Assembly (NCBI RefSeq): GCF_900156055.1
Contig: NZ_FTMQ01000003.1
Location: 372,001 to 436,000 of the forward strand
Direction of reading: 5' to 3'
Length of the DNA stretch: 64,000 bases
Source: Rhizobium sp. RU33A
GTDB taxonomy: Bacteria; Pseudomonadota; Alphaproteobacteria; Rhizobiales; Rhizobiaceae
Positions 8,982 to 17,920 of this stretch are shown piece by piece. Within the stretch, counting starts at the first letter, position 1; every line of letters starts with the position of its first letter. Both the position numbers and the translations under genes were made by a program. The notes under the pieces are model-generated. The model searched no databases. It was not told the DNA's origin and worked only from the letters and a program-made list of their open reading frames with translations.

Positions 8982-9491
8982 ATGAACACCAAGCTCAAGC
9001 CGCAGCCAGCCACTCTCGACCCGCAGGAAGAAGCGATCCGTTCGCTCTACCTCGAATCCCTCCACCTCGTCGAGCGTCTTCACCGCCGCCTTCTCGACGT
9101 CATCAAGGACGAGTTCGACCGCAAGGGTCGCTCCGACATCAACGCCGTCCAGGCGCTCCTGCTCTTCAACATCGGCAATTCGGAACTGACCGCCGGTGAA
9201 CTGCGCTCGCGTGGTTACTACCTGGGCTCGAACGTCTCCTACAACGTCAAGAAGCTCGTCGATCTCGGCTTCATCAACCACCAGCGCTCGCGCGTCGACC
9301 GTCGCTCGGTCCGCATCAGCCTGACGGATGCCGGCCAGGAGATCGCAGAGACTGTTGCCAAGCTTTACGAGCGCCACATCGGCTCGATCCAGAAGGTCGG
9401 CGGCATCGGCACCGACGAGTTCACGCAGATGAACAAGCTTCTGCAGCGCCTCGACCGCTTCTGGAACGACAGCATCATGTACCGCCTCTGA
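8982..9491 (+). CDS. ldtR: MarR-family regulator LdtR
   Basis: 169 residues from ATG 8982, chosen over an in-frame GTG at 8967 because TGAGG precedes the ATG and the family starts here. It has the MarR winged helix: recognition region ELRSRGYYLGSNVSYNVKKLV and wing RSRVDRRSVRISLT. LdtR is known from Liberibacter and Sinorhizobium as an activator of an L,D-transpeptidase gene (ldtP), with effects on osmotic tolerance and cell shape. An L,D-transpeptidase gene indeed follows at 10282, but an unrelated gene on the opposite strand separates the two here. Confidence 0.88.
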   Translation: MNTKLKPQPATLDPQEEAIRSLYLESLHLVERLHRRLLDVIKDEFDRKGRSDINAVQALLLFNIGNSELTAGELRSRGYYLGSNVSYNVKKLVDLGFINHQRSRVDRRSVRISLTDAGQEIAETVAKLYERHIGSIQKVGGIGTDEFTQMNKLLQRLDRFWNDSIMYRL

Positions 9492-9549
9492 TCCACCAGA
9501 GGCTACGCGACATCCACGCATTTCCTCCAGTCATGCGGTGGCATTGAGA

Positions 9550-9591
9550 AGGCGCTAGGTCGCGGGTTTCAACCTGCACCGTAGCGCCTTG
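9550..9591. terminator. Long bulged hairpin after ldtR
   Basis: Nine outer pairs (9550-9558 with 9583-9591) continue inward as GGT/ACC and GCGGGTT/AACCTGC with single-base bulges. The right arm is followed by GTCTCGTTTTG. It probably terminates ldtR; the stop codon of the opposite-strand PcfJ-like gene (9569-9571) lies inside the stem. Confidence 0.55.
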
Positions 9592-9955
9592 TCTCGTTTT
9601 GGGTTAGTCCCCCGTTTCTCGACCTCAGTTCCGTAATCAGAAACGCTGTAGGCGCCACCGTGTAGCCGCGCTCAGCAAAGAACCGTTTTACCCGGATTAT
9701 GTACTTGGGTTTGGGAACCGTATTGTATCGCCCCGCGACCTCTGTGACCTCACGGCCCACAATCAAAATGTTGGCTCTCGGTTCGTTGAGCGAGTTGCGG
9801 AGGGAATAGATGGTGTGCGGCCCGTCGTAAAACATTCCGACGCAATTACCCATCAAACCGCCTTCGCGTTGATAGTCGAATTTGGTCAGTAGTTCGACGA
9901 TGCGCCACCCATCCTCAAAGCTGAACACCACCACACTGTCATCGACCTCATCCAT
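9569..9955 (-). CDS. Orphan PcfJ-like protein
   Basis: 128 residues from ATG 9955, which has GGGAGG five bases upstream; the frame stays open to 10360 but the upstream part has no good ribosome site and runs over the ldtP start. The body matches the core of PcfJ-type proteins as I know them: GGLMGNCVGMFY, then IYSLRNSLNEPRANI, EVAGRYNTVPKPKY. PcfJ is a protein encoded on conjugative plasmids and scattered in chromosomes; its biochemical role is unknown. Its base composition is visibly less GC-rich than the neighbours and it lies between ldtR and ldtP on the opposite strand, which suggests acquisition. It may be a trimmed remnant of a longer protein, since only the C-terminal core is present. 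Confidence 0.6.
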   Translation of the reverse strand: MDEVDDSVVVFSFEDGWRIVELLTKFDYQREGGLMGNCVGMFYDGPHTIYSLRNSLNEPRANILIVGREVTEVAGRYNTVPKPKYIIRVKRFFAERGYTVAPTAFLITELRSRNGGLTQNETRRYGAG

Positions 9956-10281
9956 AAAAGCCTCCCGCAAATCACCGCTCATATCCGAGGGAATCAGCAA
10001 ATCCGCGCGCGAGCAAGCGGCCTGAACGATGTCTCGACGACGATCTTTGGACGGGGCTTCCTGTCGCCGACAGCCGCGGATTCGATCTACACACTCCCGT
10101 GACGCAACCCTTGGTGACACGAATTGGCCATATTGATATGGGACCGCCGAGACTAGGTACGGAGGTGCGTCGATAGCCTCCGATCGACCCCGAAATGGAT
10201 GTCCCTGCCTCTCTGGCTGCGCTTTGTTAACCATGGCGCGGTATGCGTTTGGGACAGGTTCAGGATGAAACGGTAGGAAAT
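9956..10281. other. Non-coding region upstream of ldtP
   Basis: About 325 bases between the PcfJ-like start and the ldtP start. I see no gene with a ribosome site. It must contain the ldtP promoter and any LdtR site. The minus-strand frame of the PcfJ-like gene stays open through it, so a longer N terminus for that protein cannot be excluded. Confidence 0.5.
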
Positions 10282-11610
10282 ATGTCCAAGACGTCTGGAA
10301 TTGTTGCTCTCTCGCGCCGCTCTCTGCTGCGTGGTGCCGCCGCTGCTGGTGCTGCTGCATTCACCGGGCAGGCGCTGGCGCAGGATGCGGTCAATGACTT
10401 GATCAATGCACCGCGTCGCGGCAACTGGGACGACCAGTTCGATGCCCAGGCGTCGCGCACGGTGGCAGCCGTCTCGTCGAACACGCCGATGCTGAGTGCC
10501 GGCAATCTCGTCAACATGCAGCAGGCGATCGGCCAGTATCAGATGATCGTCTCGAACGGTGGCTGGCCTATGGTCAACGCACCTTCGGCGCTGCGTATCG
10601 GCGCCACGGACTCCTCCGTCCAGAGCCTGCGCCAGCGTCTGATGATCGCAGGCGACCTGCCGCAGGAAGCCGGCATGTCCAACTCCTACGATTCCTACGT
10701 CGAAGGCGCGGTCAAGCGCTTCCAGGCCCGTCACGGTCTGCCGGAAGATGGTGTTCTCGGCGAATTCACGGTGAAGGCGCTGAATGTCGGCGCCGATGTC
10801 CGCCTGAACCAGCTCAACACCAATCTGGTGCGCCTGCAGTCGATGTCCGGCGATCTCGGCCGTCGTTACGTCACGGTCAACGTTCCCGGGGCCTCCGTCG
10901 AAGCTGTCGAGGACGACCGCGTCGCGCTGCGCAACACCGCCGTCGTCGGCCGCATCGACCGCCCGACCCACATGATCAATTCGAAGATCTACCAGGTCAT
11001 CCTCAACCCCTATTGGACGGCGCCGCGCTCGATCATCGAGAAGGACATCGTCCCGCTGATGCGCAAGGATCCGACCTATCTGACGCGCAACGCCATCCGC
11101 CTGCTCGACGGCAACGGCAACGAAGTGCCGCCGGAAACCGTCGATTGGAATGCAGCGAAGGCGCCGAACCTGATGTTCCGTCAGGACCCCGGCAAGATCA
11201 ACGCCATGGCCTCGACCAAGATCGACTTCCACAATCCGCACAACGAATACATGCATGACACGCCCCAGCAGGGCCTGTTCAACAAGCTGATGCGGTTTGA
11301 ATCCTCGGGCTGCATCCGCGTGCAGAACGTGCGCGACCTCGTCACCTGGCTGCTGCGCGACACGCCCGGCTGGTCACGTCAGGAGATCGAGCGCGTTATC
11401 ACGACCCGCCAGAACAACCCGATCAAACTGGCGGAAGAAGTGCCAGTTTACATCGTCTACATCAGCGCCTGGTCGACCCGCGACAACATCGTCCAGTTCC
11501 GCGACGACATCTATCAGAAGGACGGCGATGCGCAGCTGGCCCTCCAGGCCAATATCGGCGTCGAGCAGTTCGCAGGCTCCGTGGACGAAGACTTCGTTCC
11601 GCTGCAATAA
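10282..11610 (+). CDS. ldtP: L,D-transpeptidase with Tat signal, LdtP-type
   Basis: 442 residues from ATG 10282 (TAGGAAA just upstream; an ATG at 10243 is less likely). The N terminus has a twin-arginine signal, LSRRSLLRG followed by an alanine-rich stretch ending GQALA, so it is exported folded. A peptidoglycan-binding domain follows (about residues 112-160, VKRFQARHGLPEDGVLGEFTV), then a YkuD/L,D-transpeptidase domain with SSGCIRV, catalytic Cys344, and the conserved histidine before it. It makes 3-3 peptidoglycan cross-links in the periplasm. The neighbouring ldtR is its likely regulator. The SGC variant replaces the more common HGC. Confidence 0.9.
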   Translation: MSKTSGIVALSRRSLLRGAAAAGAAAFTGQALAQDAVNDLINAPRRGNWDDQFDAQASRTVAAVSSNTPMLSAGNLVNMQQAIGQYQMIVSNGGWPMVNAPSALRIGATDSSVQSLRQRLMIAGDLPQEAGMSNSYDSYVEGAVKRFQARHGLPEDGVLGEFTVKALNVGADVRLNQLNTNLVRLQSMSGDLGRRYVTVNVPGASVEAVEDDRVALRNTAVVGRIDRPTHMINSKIYQVILNPYWTAPRSIIEKDIVPLMRKDPTYLTRNAIRLLDGNGNEVPPETVDWNAAKAPNLMFRQDPGKINAMASTKIDFHNPHNEYMHDTPQQGLFNKLMRFESSGCIRVQNVRDLVTWLLRDTPGWSRQEIERVITTRQNNPIKLAEEVPVYIVYISAWSTRDNIVQFRDDIYQKDGDAQLALQANIGVEQFAGSVDEDFVPLQ

Positions 11611-11637
11611 GGGCCTGTGCCGCACTGGACGAATCCC

Positions 11638-11669
11638 AAGCCGCGCCTCGTGCGCGGCTTTTCTTTTTC
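11638..11669 (+). terminator. Terminator after ldtP
   Basis: Nine-pair GC-rich stem (11638-11646 with 11652-11660) followed by TTCTTTTT, 27 bases past the ldtP stop. Confidence 0.85.
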
Positions 11670-11792
11670 GGGGGCTGCGGCCATTCGCCTCCGCGCGTCA
11701 ATTGATCTGCAAATGTCGCTCTCCGTATTGCTCTCGTGACTGCGGAAGTTTAAGACCCCACAGCATCAAACGCTTTTGAGGAGCCAGCGATC

Positions 11793-13082
11793 ATGTCGAA
11801 CAACGATGCCTTCTTTTCTCGTTCTCTCGCCGATAGCGACCCGGATATTTTCGGCGCGATCGAGAAGGAGCTTGGTCGCCAACGGCACGAGATCGAACTG
11901 ATCGCCTCTGAAAACATCGTCTCGCGCGCCGTGCTCGAAGCCCAGGGCTCGATCATGACCAACAAGTATGCAGAAGGGTATCCGGGCAAGCGCTATTACG
12001 GCGGCTGCCAGTTCGTCGATATCGCGGAAGAACTCGCGATCGATCGCGCCAAGAAGCTCTTCGGCGTCAACTTCGCCAACGTCCAGCCGAACTCCGGCAG
12101 CCAGATGAACCAGGCCGTCTTCCTGGCGCTGCTGCAGCCGGGCGACACCTTCATGGGCCTCGACCTGAACTCGGGCGGTCACCTGACCCATGGTTCGCCG
12201 GTCAACATGTCCGGCAAGTGGTTCAACGTCGTCTCCTACGGTGTGCGTGAAGACGACCACCAGCTCGACATGGAAGATGTGGCCAAGAAGGCCGAGCAGC
12301 ACAAGCCTAAGCTGATCATTGCCGGCGGTACCGCTTACTCCCGCACCTGGGACTGGAAGCGTTTCCGCGAGATCGCAGACTCGGTCGGCGCCTATCTCAT
12401 GGTCGACATGGCCCACATCGCCGGTCTCGTTGCCGGCGGCCAGCATCCGTCGCCGTTCCCGCATTGCCATGTTGCGACCTCGACGACCCACAAGTCGCTC
12501 CGTGGTCCGCGCGGCGGCATGATCCTCACGAACGACGAGGATCTGGCGAAGAAGTTCAACTCGGCCGTCTTCCCGGGTCTCCAGGGTGGTCCGCTGATGC
12601 ATGTCATCGCCGCCAAGGCGGTCGCCTTCGGCGAAGCGCTGAAGCCGGAATTCAAGGACTACGCCGCCCAGGTCGTGAAGAACGCCAAGGTTCTGGCCGA
12701 CACGCTTATCAAGCACAATCTCGACATCGTCTCGGGCGGTACCGACAACCACCTGATGCTGGTCGACCTTCGCAAGAAGAACGCCACCGGCAAGCGTGCG
12801 GAAGCCGGCCTCGGCCGCGCCTTCATCACCTGCAACAAGAACGGCATTCCCTTTGACCCGGAAAAGCCATTCGTCACCTCCGGTATCCGTCTCGGCACGC
12901 CGGCCGGCACCACACGCGGTTTCAAGGAAGCTGAGTTCACCGAAATCGGCAACCTGATCGTCGAAGTGCTCGACGGCCTGAAGGTCGCCAACTCAGATGA
13001 AGGCAATGCCGCCGTCGAAGGTGCCGTTCGCGAGAAGGTCGTGGCTCTCACCGACCGTTTCCCGATGTACCCCTACATGTAA
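11793..13082 (+). CDS. glyA: Serine hydroxymethyltransferase
   Basis: 429 residues, full length for this PLP enzyme, which converts serine and tetrahydrofolate to glycine and methylene-tetrahydrofolate in the cytoplasm. The PLP lysine lies in [13 protein letters not shown]; other signatures are [18 protein letters not shown] and [17 protein letters not shown] precedes the ATG. It is followed by nrdR after 12 bases and ribD after that, and is probably co-transcribed with them. No glycine riboswitch is recognisable in the 120-base leader. Confidence 0.97.
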   Translation: MSNNDAFFSRSLADSDPDIFGAIEKELGRQRHEIELIASENIVSRAVLEAQGSIMTNKYAEGYPGKRYYGGCQFVDIAEELAIDRAKKLFGVNFANVQPNSGSQMNQAVFLALLQPGDTFMGLDLNSGGHLTHGSPVNMSGKWFNVVSYGVREDDHQLDMEDVAKKAEQHKPKLIIAGGTAYSRTWDWKRFREIADSVGAYLMVDMAHIAGLVAGGQHPSPFPHCHVATSTTHKSLRGPRGGMILTNDEDLAKKFNSAVFPGLQGGPLMHVIAAKAVAFGEALKPEFKDYAAQVVKNAKVLADTLIKHNLDIVSGGTDNHLMLVDLRKKNATGKRAEAGLGRAFITCNKNGIPFDPEKPFVTSGIRLGTPAGTTRGFKEAEFTEIGNLIVEVLDGLKVANSDEGNAAVEGAVREKVVALTDRFPMYPYM

Positions 13083-13094
13083 GGCATAAGGCTG

Positions 13095-13571
13095 ATGCGC
13101 TGCCCCTTCTGCGGATCGGATGAAACCCAAGTCAAGGACTCGCGACCGGCGGAGGATAACACCTCCATCCGCCGGCGCCGCATATGTCCGGATTGCGGGG
13201 GGCGCTTCACCACATTCGAACGGGTGCAGCTGCGCGAGCTGATGGTCTTAAAGAAGACCGGTCGCAAGGCACCCTTCGCACGCGACAAGCTGGTGCGGTC
13301 CTTCCAGATCGCACTACGCAAGCGGCCTGTTGATGCTGACCGCATCGAACGAGCCGTTTCGGGCATCGTGCGTCGTCTCGAAAGCTCGGGCGAGACGGAA
13401 ATTTCATCGGAAGAAATTGGTCTGCAGGTGCTCGAAGCCCTGAAGACCCTCGATGACGTGGCCTTCGTGCGCTACGCCTCGGTCTATCGCGACTTCAGCC
13501 ATGCCGAGGATTTCGAGAATGTGATTGCCGAGATCAACGCCAAGATCTCCAGAGACAGCACGGCGGATTGA
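13095..13571 (+). CDS. nrdR: Ribonucleotide reductase repressor NrdR
   Basis: 158 residues. The N-terminal zinc ribbon has C3, C6, C31 and C34 (MRCPFC and [10 protein letters not shown]), followed by the ATP-cone domain ([19 protein letters not shown]). NrdR senses ATP/dATP and represses nrd operons. It lies between glyA (12 bases) and ribD (four bases), the usual alphaproteobacterial order, and is almost certainly co-transcribed. Confidence 0.97.
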   Translation: MRCPFCGSDETQVKDSRPAEDNTSIRRRRICPDCGGRFTTFERVQLRELMVLKKTGRKAPFARDKLVRSFQIALRKRPVDADRIERAVSGIVRRLESSGETEISSEEIGLQVLEALKTLDDVAFVRYASVYRDFSHAEDFENVIAEINAKISRDSTAD

Positions 13572-13575
13572 CGAA

Positions 13576-14664
13576 GTGTCCATCACCGCCCGCGACGAAC
13601 GGCATATGCGGGAGGCAATCGAGCTCTCTCTGAAGCATGTCGGTCGCACCGGCCCCAACCCCTCCGTAGGATGCGTGATCGTCAAAGATGGCGAGGTAGT
13701 CGGTCGTGGCGTCACGGCGCTCGGTGGGCGCCCCCATGCCGAACCACAGGCGCTTGCCGAAGCCGGCGAGAAGGCGAGGGGGGCGACCGCCTATGTCACG
13801 CTCGAACCTTGCTCGCACCATGGCAAGACCCCGCCCTGTGCCAATGCCATCGTCGCCGCCGGCATTGCCCGCGTCGTGGTCGCGGTGGCAGATCCTGATC
13901 CGCGTGTCTCAGGGCAGGGGCTCAAGATCCTCGCGGATGCCGATATCGAGGTGACCATCGGCATCCTGCAGAAAGAGGCGCGCCGGGCGATGGCAGGCTA
14001 TCTCACCCGGCAGACGAAGGGACGTCCACAAGTGATTCTGAAGCTTGCCGTTTCTTCTGATGGCATGCTGGGTCGCGTTGGCGCAGGCCAGGTGGCAATT
14101 ACGGGGCATGAGGCACGCGAAGCCGTGCATCGTCTGCGGGCGCAGTGCGATGCAATCCTGGTCGGCATCGGTACCGCGCTTGCCGACGATCCCGAATTGA
14201 CGGTCCGGCTGCCGGGTCTCGAAAGCGCCTCGCCGCTCAGGATCGTGCTGGATCGCAAGGCGGAACTGCCGGTGACATCCAAGCTTGCCAAGACGGCCCA
14301 GGACGTCCCCGTTCTCCTCGCCGTGGCACCCAGTGCAACAGGCAATCGTGCAGCACTGGTCAGCATGGGTGTCGAAGTGTCGGAGGTTCCGGATGTCGAG
14401 GGACTGCTGGCGCTGCTTGCGCGGCGGGGTATCTCGTCACTGATGGTGGAAGGTGGCGCGCGTGTCGCGACCGACATGCTGGCGCGCGGAGTGGTTGACC
14501 GGATCGAACTCTACGATTCCGCGGTGACGATCGGGGAAGGCGGTATCCCTTCGCCGATTTCAGCCGGCCGCCTGCCTGCCGGTTTCGTCAAGATCGACGA
14601 GAGACAGGTCGGGAGCGACCGGCTGCAGTTCTTTGAGAGACTGCCAGCCTCTGCCTGGATTTAA
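13576..14664 (+). CDS. ribD: Bifunctional deaminase/reductase RibD
   Basis: 362 residues from GTG 13576, chosen because the family starts close to this point and the upstream frame overlaps nrdR. The N-terminal deaminase has the zinc ligands in HAEPQALAEAG and PCSHHGKTPPCANAI; the C-terminal reductase begins near residue 150 (RPQVILKLAVSSDG) and has LMVEGGARVA. It converts the GTP cyclohydrolase II product to the ribityl-aminopyrimidine in two steps. Riboflavin synthase (ribE/ribC), which usually follows ribD in rhizobia as I remember it, is not here. The ribD stop codon overlaps the stop of a small minus-strand gene. Confidence 0.93.
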   Translation: MSITARDERHMREAIELSLKHVGRTGPNPSVGCVIVKDGEVVGRGVTALGGRPHAEPQALAEAGEKARGATAYVTLEPCSHHGKTPPCANAIVAAGIARVVVAVADPDPRVSGQGLKILADADIEVTIGILQKEARRAMAGYLTRQTKGRPQVILKLAVSSDGMLGRVGAGQVAITGHEAREAVHRLRAQCDAILVGIGTALADDPELTVRLPGLESASPLRIVLDRKAELPVTSKLAKTAQDVPVLLAVAPSATGNRAALVSMGVEVSEVPDVEGLLALLARRGISSLMVEGGARVATDMLARGVVDRIELYDSAVTIGEGGIPSPISAGRLPAGFVKIDERQVGSDRLQFFERLPASAWI

Positions 14665-14738
14665 CGGAAGAACAGCAGGAACAGAATGATCAGGGGGATC
14701 GGTACGCCGATCAGCCAGAGAAGAATGCCGCGACCCAT
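14661..14738 (-). CDS. 25-residue membrane peptide
   Basis: A short frame with a near-perfect ribosome site (GGAGG, seven bases before ATG 14738). It encodes MGRG then one hydrophobic helix containing two prolines (about residues 5-23) and ends with arginine. The stop overlaps the convergent ribD stop by three bases. Small proteins of this appearance occur in many Rhizobiaceae genomes to my knowledge, with no assigned role. Confidence 0.65.
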   Translation of the reverse strand: MGRGILLWLIGVPIPLIILFLLFFR

Positions 14739-14833
14739 GGGGTGCCTCCATCTTTCGTGTTGTGAGGCGACCTCCTCCGGGCGCCTTTCATGACCGGAAA
14801 CACGTGGGCGTTGCCAAAGGTTCCATTGCGCCC

Positions 14834-14861
14834 AAAAAGCCCCGTGTCCGATGACACGGGG
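14834..14861 (-). terminator. Terminator after secreted-protein gene
   Basis: A perfect nine-pair stem (14840-14848 with 14853-14861, four-base loop) reads on the minus strand into CTTTTTGGG. It lies 36 bases past the stop of the gene at 14897. Confidence 0.8.
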
Positions 14862-14896
14862 TTCAAGGTGGGGCATGGAGGGGAGGCGCAGGGTGA

Positions 14897-15259
14897 TCAG
14901 CGGACGTAGAAGGTCATGCCGCCATCGGCAGCCTGCTCTGCGCCAACGATATTTGTGAGTTCGACCTTCTGACCTTCGAGCTTCTGGGCAAGCGAGCGAT
15001 TGGCGATGACCGCCGCTTGGACCTGTCGCGCTACCGGCGAGGTGGCCGAGACCCCGGCGAAGCGTTCATGGGCCGTGTCATCGGTTTTCAACGAGTCAAG
15101 GCGGATAACGTTGAAGTCCTTGGGCGACATGGTCTGGATGGTGTTTTCGATCCTGCTGTCGGGCATGCCGGCTGCAGAAGGCATGGCGGCATAGCTCTCG
15201 GCGCCGAAGGCGATGGCCGACAGTGCAGAGGCACTCAGAACGGTTGCAAAGCGATTCAT
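14897..15259 (-). CDS. Small exported protein, unknown
   Basis: 120 residues. The N terminus is a signal peptide (MNRFATVLSASALSAIAFG, likely cut near SYAA). The mature part is about 95 polar residues with no cysteine, no repeats and no motif I recognise. AGGAACAGGACA precedes the ATG, giving an acceptable ribosome site. It sits on the minus strand between ribD and ribH and has its own terminator, so it is a single-gene unit. Function unknown. Confidence 0.65.
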   Translation of the reverse strand: MNRFATVLSASALSAIAFGAESYAAMPSAAGMPDSRIENTIQTMSPKDFNVIRLDSLKTDDTAHERFAGVSATSPVARQVQAAVIANRSLAQKLEGQKVELTNIVGAEQAADGGMTFYVR

Positions 15260-15587
15260 TGTCCTGTTCCTTTCAAGGATGTTTGCGATGGCGGGGAATT
15301 CCGTCGCTCGCTTGCAGGACTGAAGGTGGTGTCGGTTTGTGGCGAAATCCTGGCTCTAAGTCACTGAATTCCATTAAACATTTGTCACGCTGGGTGCCCG
15401 ATTTCCGCCTGCATTAGCGAGAGTGGAACAATCGATGCAAAGCCGTGATCGGCCTGACATGATGAGCCGTGCCGGGAGCGCAGGTCCGGCCACCAGCAAA
15501 AACACTTGCCTTCCGGGAAACGGCGTGGTTTGACCGCGTCTCTGTTCGGCCAGGGGCCGCAATCACATTCAAGATCGGATCAGACCC
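15260..15587. other. Non-coding region upstream of ribH
   Basis: 328 bases between the divergent secreted-protein gene and ribH. I find no gene, no riboflavin-synthase remnant and no FMN riboswitch. It should hold promoters for both flanking genes. Confidence 0.6.
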
Positions 15588-16046
15588 ATGGGAAACAAGA
15601 CGGCATCGCCGCATTTGCTGATCGTCGAGGCACGCTTCTATGACGACATGTCGGACGCTCTCCTGGATGGCGCCAAGCACGCGCTGAACGAGGCCGGCGC
15701 AACATTCGATGTCATCACCGTGCCGGGTGCCCTGGAAATCCCGCCAGCGATCGCCATGGCGCTGGATGCCATGGACGACGAGGGGACGCAGTATGACGGC
15801 TTTGTCGCGCTCGGCATGGTCATCCGCGGCGAGACCTACCATTTCGACATCGTTGCCAACGAATCCTCACGGGCGCTGATGGATCTCGCTGTTTCGGAAT
15901 CGCTGCCGATCGGCAACGGCATCATGACCGTCGAGAACGACGAGCAGGCCTGGGCACGCGTCAAGCGCAGCGAAAAGGACAAGGGCGGCTTTGCCGCGCG
16001 CGCAGCCCTGTCCATGATCGACCTGAAGAAGAAGCTGGGTGGCTGA
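15588..16046 (+). CDS. ribH: 6,7-dimethyl-8-ribityllumazine synthase
   Basis: 152 residues. It condenses the RibD-pathway product with dihydroxybutanone phosphate, the step before riboflavin synthase. Visible signatures: [19 protein letters not shown] at the N terminus, [12 protein letters not shown], and [18 protein letters not shown] with the catalytic histidine region. It overlaps the nusB start region (three bases apart), a classic ribH-nusB pair. Confidence 0.96.
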   Translation: MGNKTASPHLLIVEARFYDDMSDALLDGAKHALNEAGATFDVITVPGALEIPPAIAMALDAMDDEGTQYDGFVALGMVIRGETYHFDIVANESSRALMDLAVSESLPIGNGIMTVENDEQAWARVKRSEKDKGGFAARAALSMIDLKKKLGG

Positions 16047-16049
16047 GTG

Positions 16050-16529
16050 ATGACGGGCGAAGGCAAGCATCCGGTAAAGCCGGCAAACCAGCGCGGTGCA
16101 GCTCGTTTGGCAGCTGTGCAGGCGCTCTATCAGATGGACATCGCCGGCTCCGGCGTGCTTGAGGTTGTGGCCGAATATGAAGCCCATCGCCTCGGCCAGG
16201 AAGTCGACGGTGAGACCTATCTGAAGGCGGACGCCTCCTGGTTCCGCTCGATCGTCGCCGGTGTCGTACGCGACCAGACGAAGATCGACCCGATGATCCG
16301 TGGCGCCTTGCAGGACGACTGGTCACTGTCGCGCATGGATAGCACCGTGCGCGCCATTCTGCGTTGCGGCACATTCGAATTGATCGAGCGCAAGGATGTG
16401 CCGATCGCTGTTATTGTAACTGAATATGTCGAGATCGCGCAGGCCTTCTTCACTGAAGACGAGCCGAAGCTGGTGAACGCCGTTCTCGACCGGATTGCAA
16501 AGCAGGTTCGCGCTCCAGCGCAAAAGTAG
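16050..16529 (+). CDS. nusB: Transcription antitermination factor NusB
   Basis: 159 residues from ATG 16050 (a GTG lies immediately before). NusB with NusE binds boxA in rRNA leaders and supports antitermination. Typical features: [16 protein letters not shown] near the N terminus and the C-terminal block [25 protein letters not shown]. It starts three bases after the ribH stop, so the two are translationally linked. Confidence 0.95.
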   Translation: MTGEGKHPVKPANQRGAARLAAVQALYQMDIAGSGVLEVVAEYEAHRLGQEVDGETYLKADASWFRSIVAGVVRDQTKIDPMIRGALQDDWSLSRMDSTVRAILRCGTFELIERKDVPIAVIVTEYVEIAQAFFTEDEPKLVNAVLDRIAKQVRAPAQK

Positions 16530-16539
16530 GAACAGACGG

Positions 16540-17766
16540 ATGAGCATCGCGACTGAGGCAGGGCTGGACGGACAACTCTCGACAGCCAAGCGTAACGTCG
16601 GGCTGCTCGCCGTGGCTCAGGCAATCCTCGGTTCCGCACCGCCGCTCGCCTTTGCCGTGGGCGGACTCGCCGGTTTCCAGATGCTCGGCGCCGACAAGTC
16701 GCTCTCGACCGCTCCGCTGACGGGTTTCAACATCGGCGTAGCCGTCGGCGCGATTGTGGTGGCAGCGGCCTCCCGCGTTCTAGGCCGCCGCGAGAGCTTC
16801 ATGGTCGGCGCGCTGATGGGCGCGCTCGGCAGCGCACTGGCCGCCTTCTCGCTCATCCAGTCGAACTTCTGGCTCTTTGCCTTCTCGTTGTTGCTCATGG
16901 GCATATCCGGGGGCTTCACCCAGAAGATCCGCTTCGCCGCCGCCGATGCATCGCCGAGCTTCTACAAGGGCAAGGCAATCTCCTGGATCCTCGCCGCCGG
17001 TATCATCTCCGCCATTGCCGGACCGCAGATCGCCATCTGGTTCAAGGATGCGCTGGCACCTGTGACCTTCGCCGGCGCCTTCCTCGGCTTGGTCCCTCTG
17101 CTGCTCTCCGCAATCGGTGTCCTGTTCTTCCTGAAGCTGCCGAGCCTTGCCGACAAGAAGGCGGAAGCCTCAGGCCCGGTGCGCCCGCTGCGCGAAATCG
17201 TCATGACCCAACGCTTCATGACCGGCATGGTCTGCGGCATCAGTTCCTATGCCCTGATGACCTTCATGATGACCGGTGCGCCGCTCGCGATGGTCATCGG
17301 CTGCGGCTTCTCATCGGACCTCGCGACGCTCGGCATTCAATGGCACGTCATCGCCATGTTCGCGCCGAGCTTCTTTACCGGCATGTTGATCACCCGCTTC
17401 GGTGCCGAAAAGGTGGTTGCGGGCGGCCTGCTGATCCTCATGGCCTGCGCCGTTGTCGCCCACATGGGCATTGCGCTCTGGAACTTCTGGGGCGCGCTCG
17501 TTCTCCTGGGCATCGGCTGGAACTTCGGCTTCATCGGCGCCACTGCGATCGTCGCCTCGAGCTATCGTCCGGCCGAGGCCGACAAGGTGCAGGGTTTCCA
17601 CGACATCATCCTGTTCTCCACCGTCGCGCTCTCGTCCTTCTCCTCGGGCAAGGTGTTTACCGCTTTCGGATGGTCTGTCATGAATCTGGTGATCTGGCCG
17701 GTGACGATCGCCTGCCTCCTGCTGGTCGTTCTCCAGCTTCGCGCGGCCGCCCGCAAACCCGCCTAA
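16540..17766 (+). CDS. MFS transporter
   Basis: 408 residues from ATG 16540 (TAGGAACAG upstream). Twelve hydrophobic segments fit a major-facilitator permease, with the loop 2-3 signature VLGRRESFMVGALMGALGSA. The substrate is not identifiable. It begins ten bases after nusB and is probably in the ribH-nusB transcript. The family is often found beside nusB in rhizobia; no flavin link is shown. Confidence 0.85.
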   Translation: MSIATEAGLDGQLSTAKRNVGLLAVAQAILGSAPPLAFAVGGLAGFQMLGADKSLSTAPLTGFNIGVAVGAIVVAAASRVLGRRESFMVGALMGALGSALAAFSLIQSNFWLFAFSLLLMGISGGFTQKIRFAAADASPSFYKGKAISWILAAGIISAIAGPQIAIWFKDALAPVTFAGAFLGLVPLLLSAIGVLFFLKLPSLADKKAEASGPVRPLREIVMTQRFMTGMVCGISSYALMTFMMTGAPLAMVIGCGFSSDLATLGIQWHVIAMFAPSFFTGMLITRFGAEKVVAGGLLILMACAVVAHMGIALWNFWGALVLLGIGWNFGFIGATAIVASSYRPAEADKVQGFHDIILFSTVALSSFSSGKVFTAFGWSVMNLVIWPVTIACLLLVVLQLRAAARKPA

Positions 17767-17920
17767 GTTCCCTTGAAACGGCAAAATATGCGTACTTGAC
17801 GTCGCTAAAAGCGCGACGCAATCTCGCCACGCGTCGACGAGGTCTCGGAGGAGGGGGCCTGAGTCTGCGAGTCATGGCCCGCGATGAGTGAGGCGCGGGC
17901 AATACGGGAGGGTATTGCGA

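Noticed and set aside
15260..15587. FMN riboswitch before ribH
   Set aside because: No GGTAA/TAACTCC-type conserved blocks, in contrast to the clear element at 57850.
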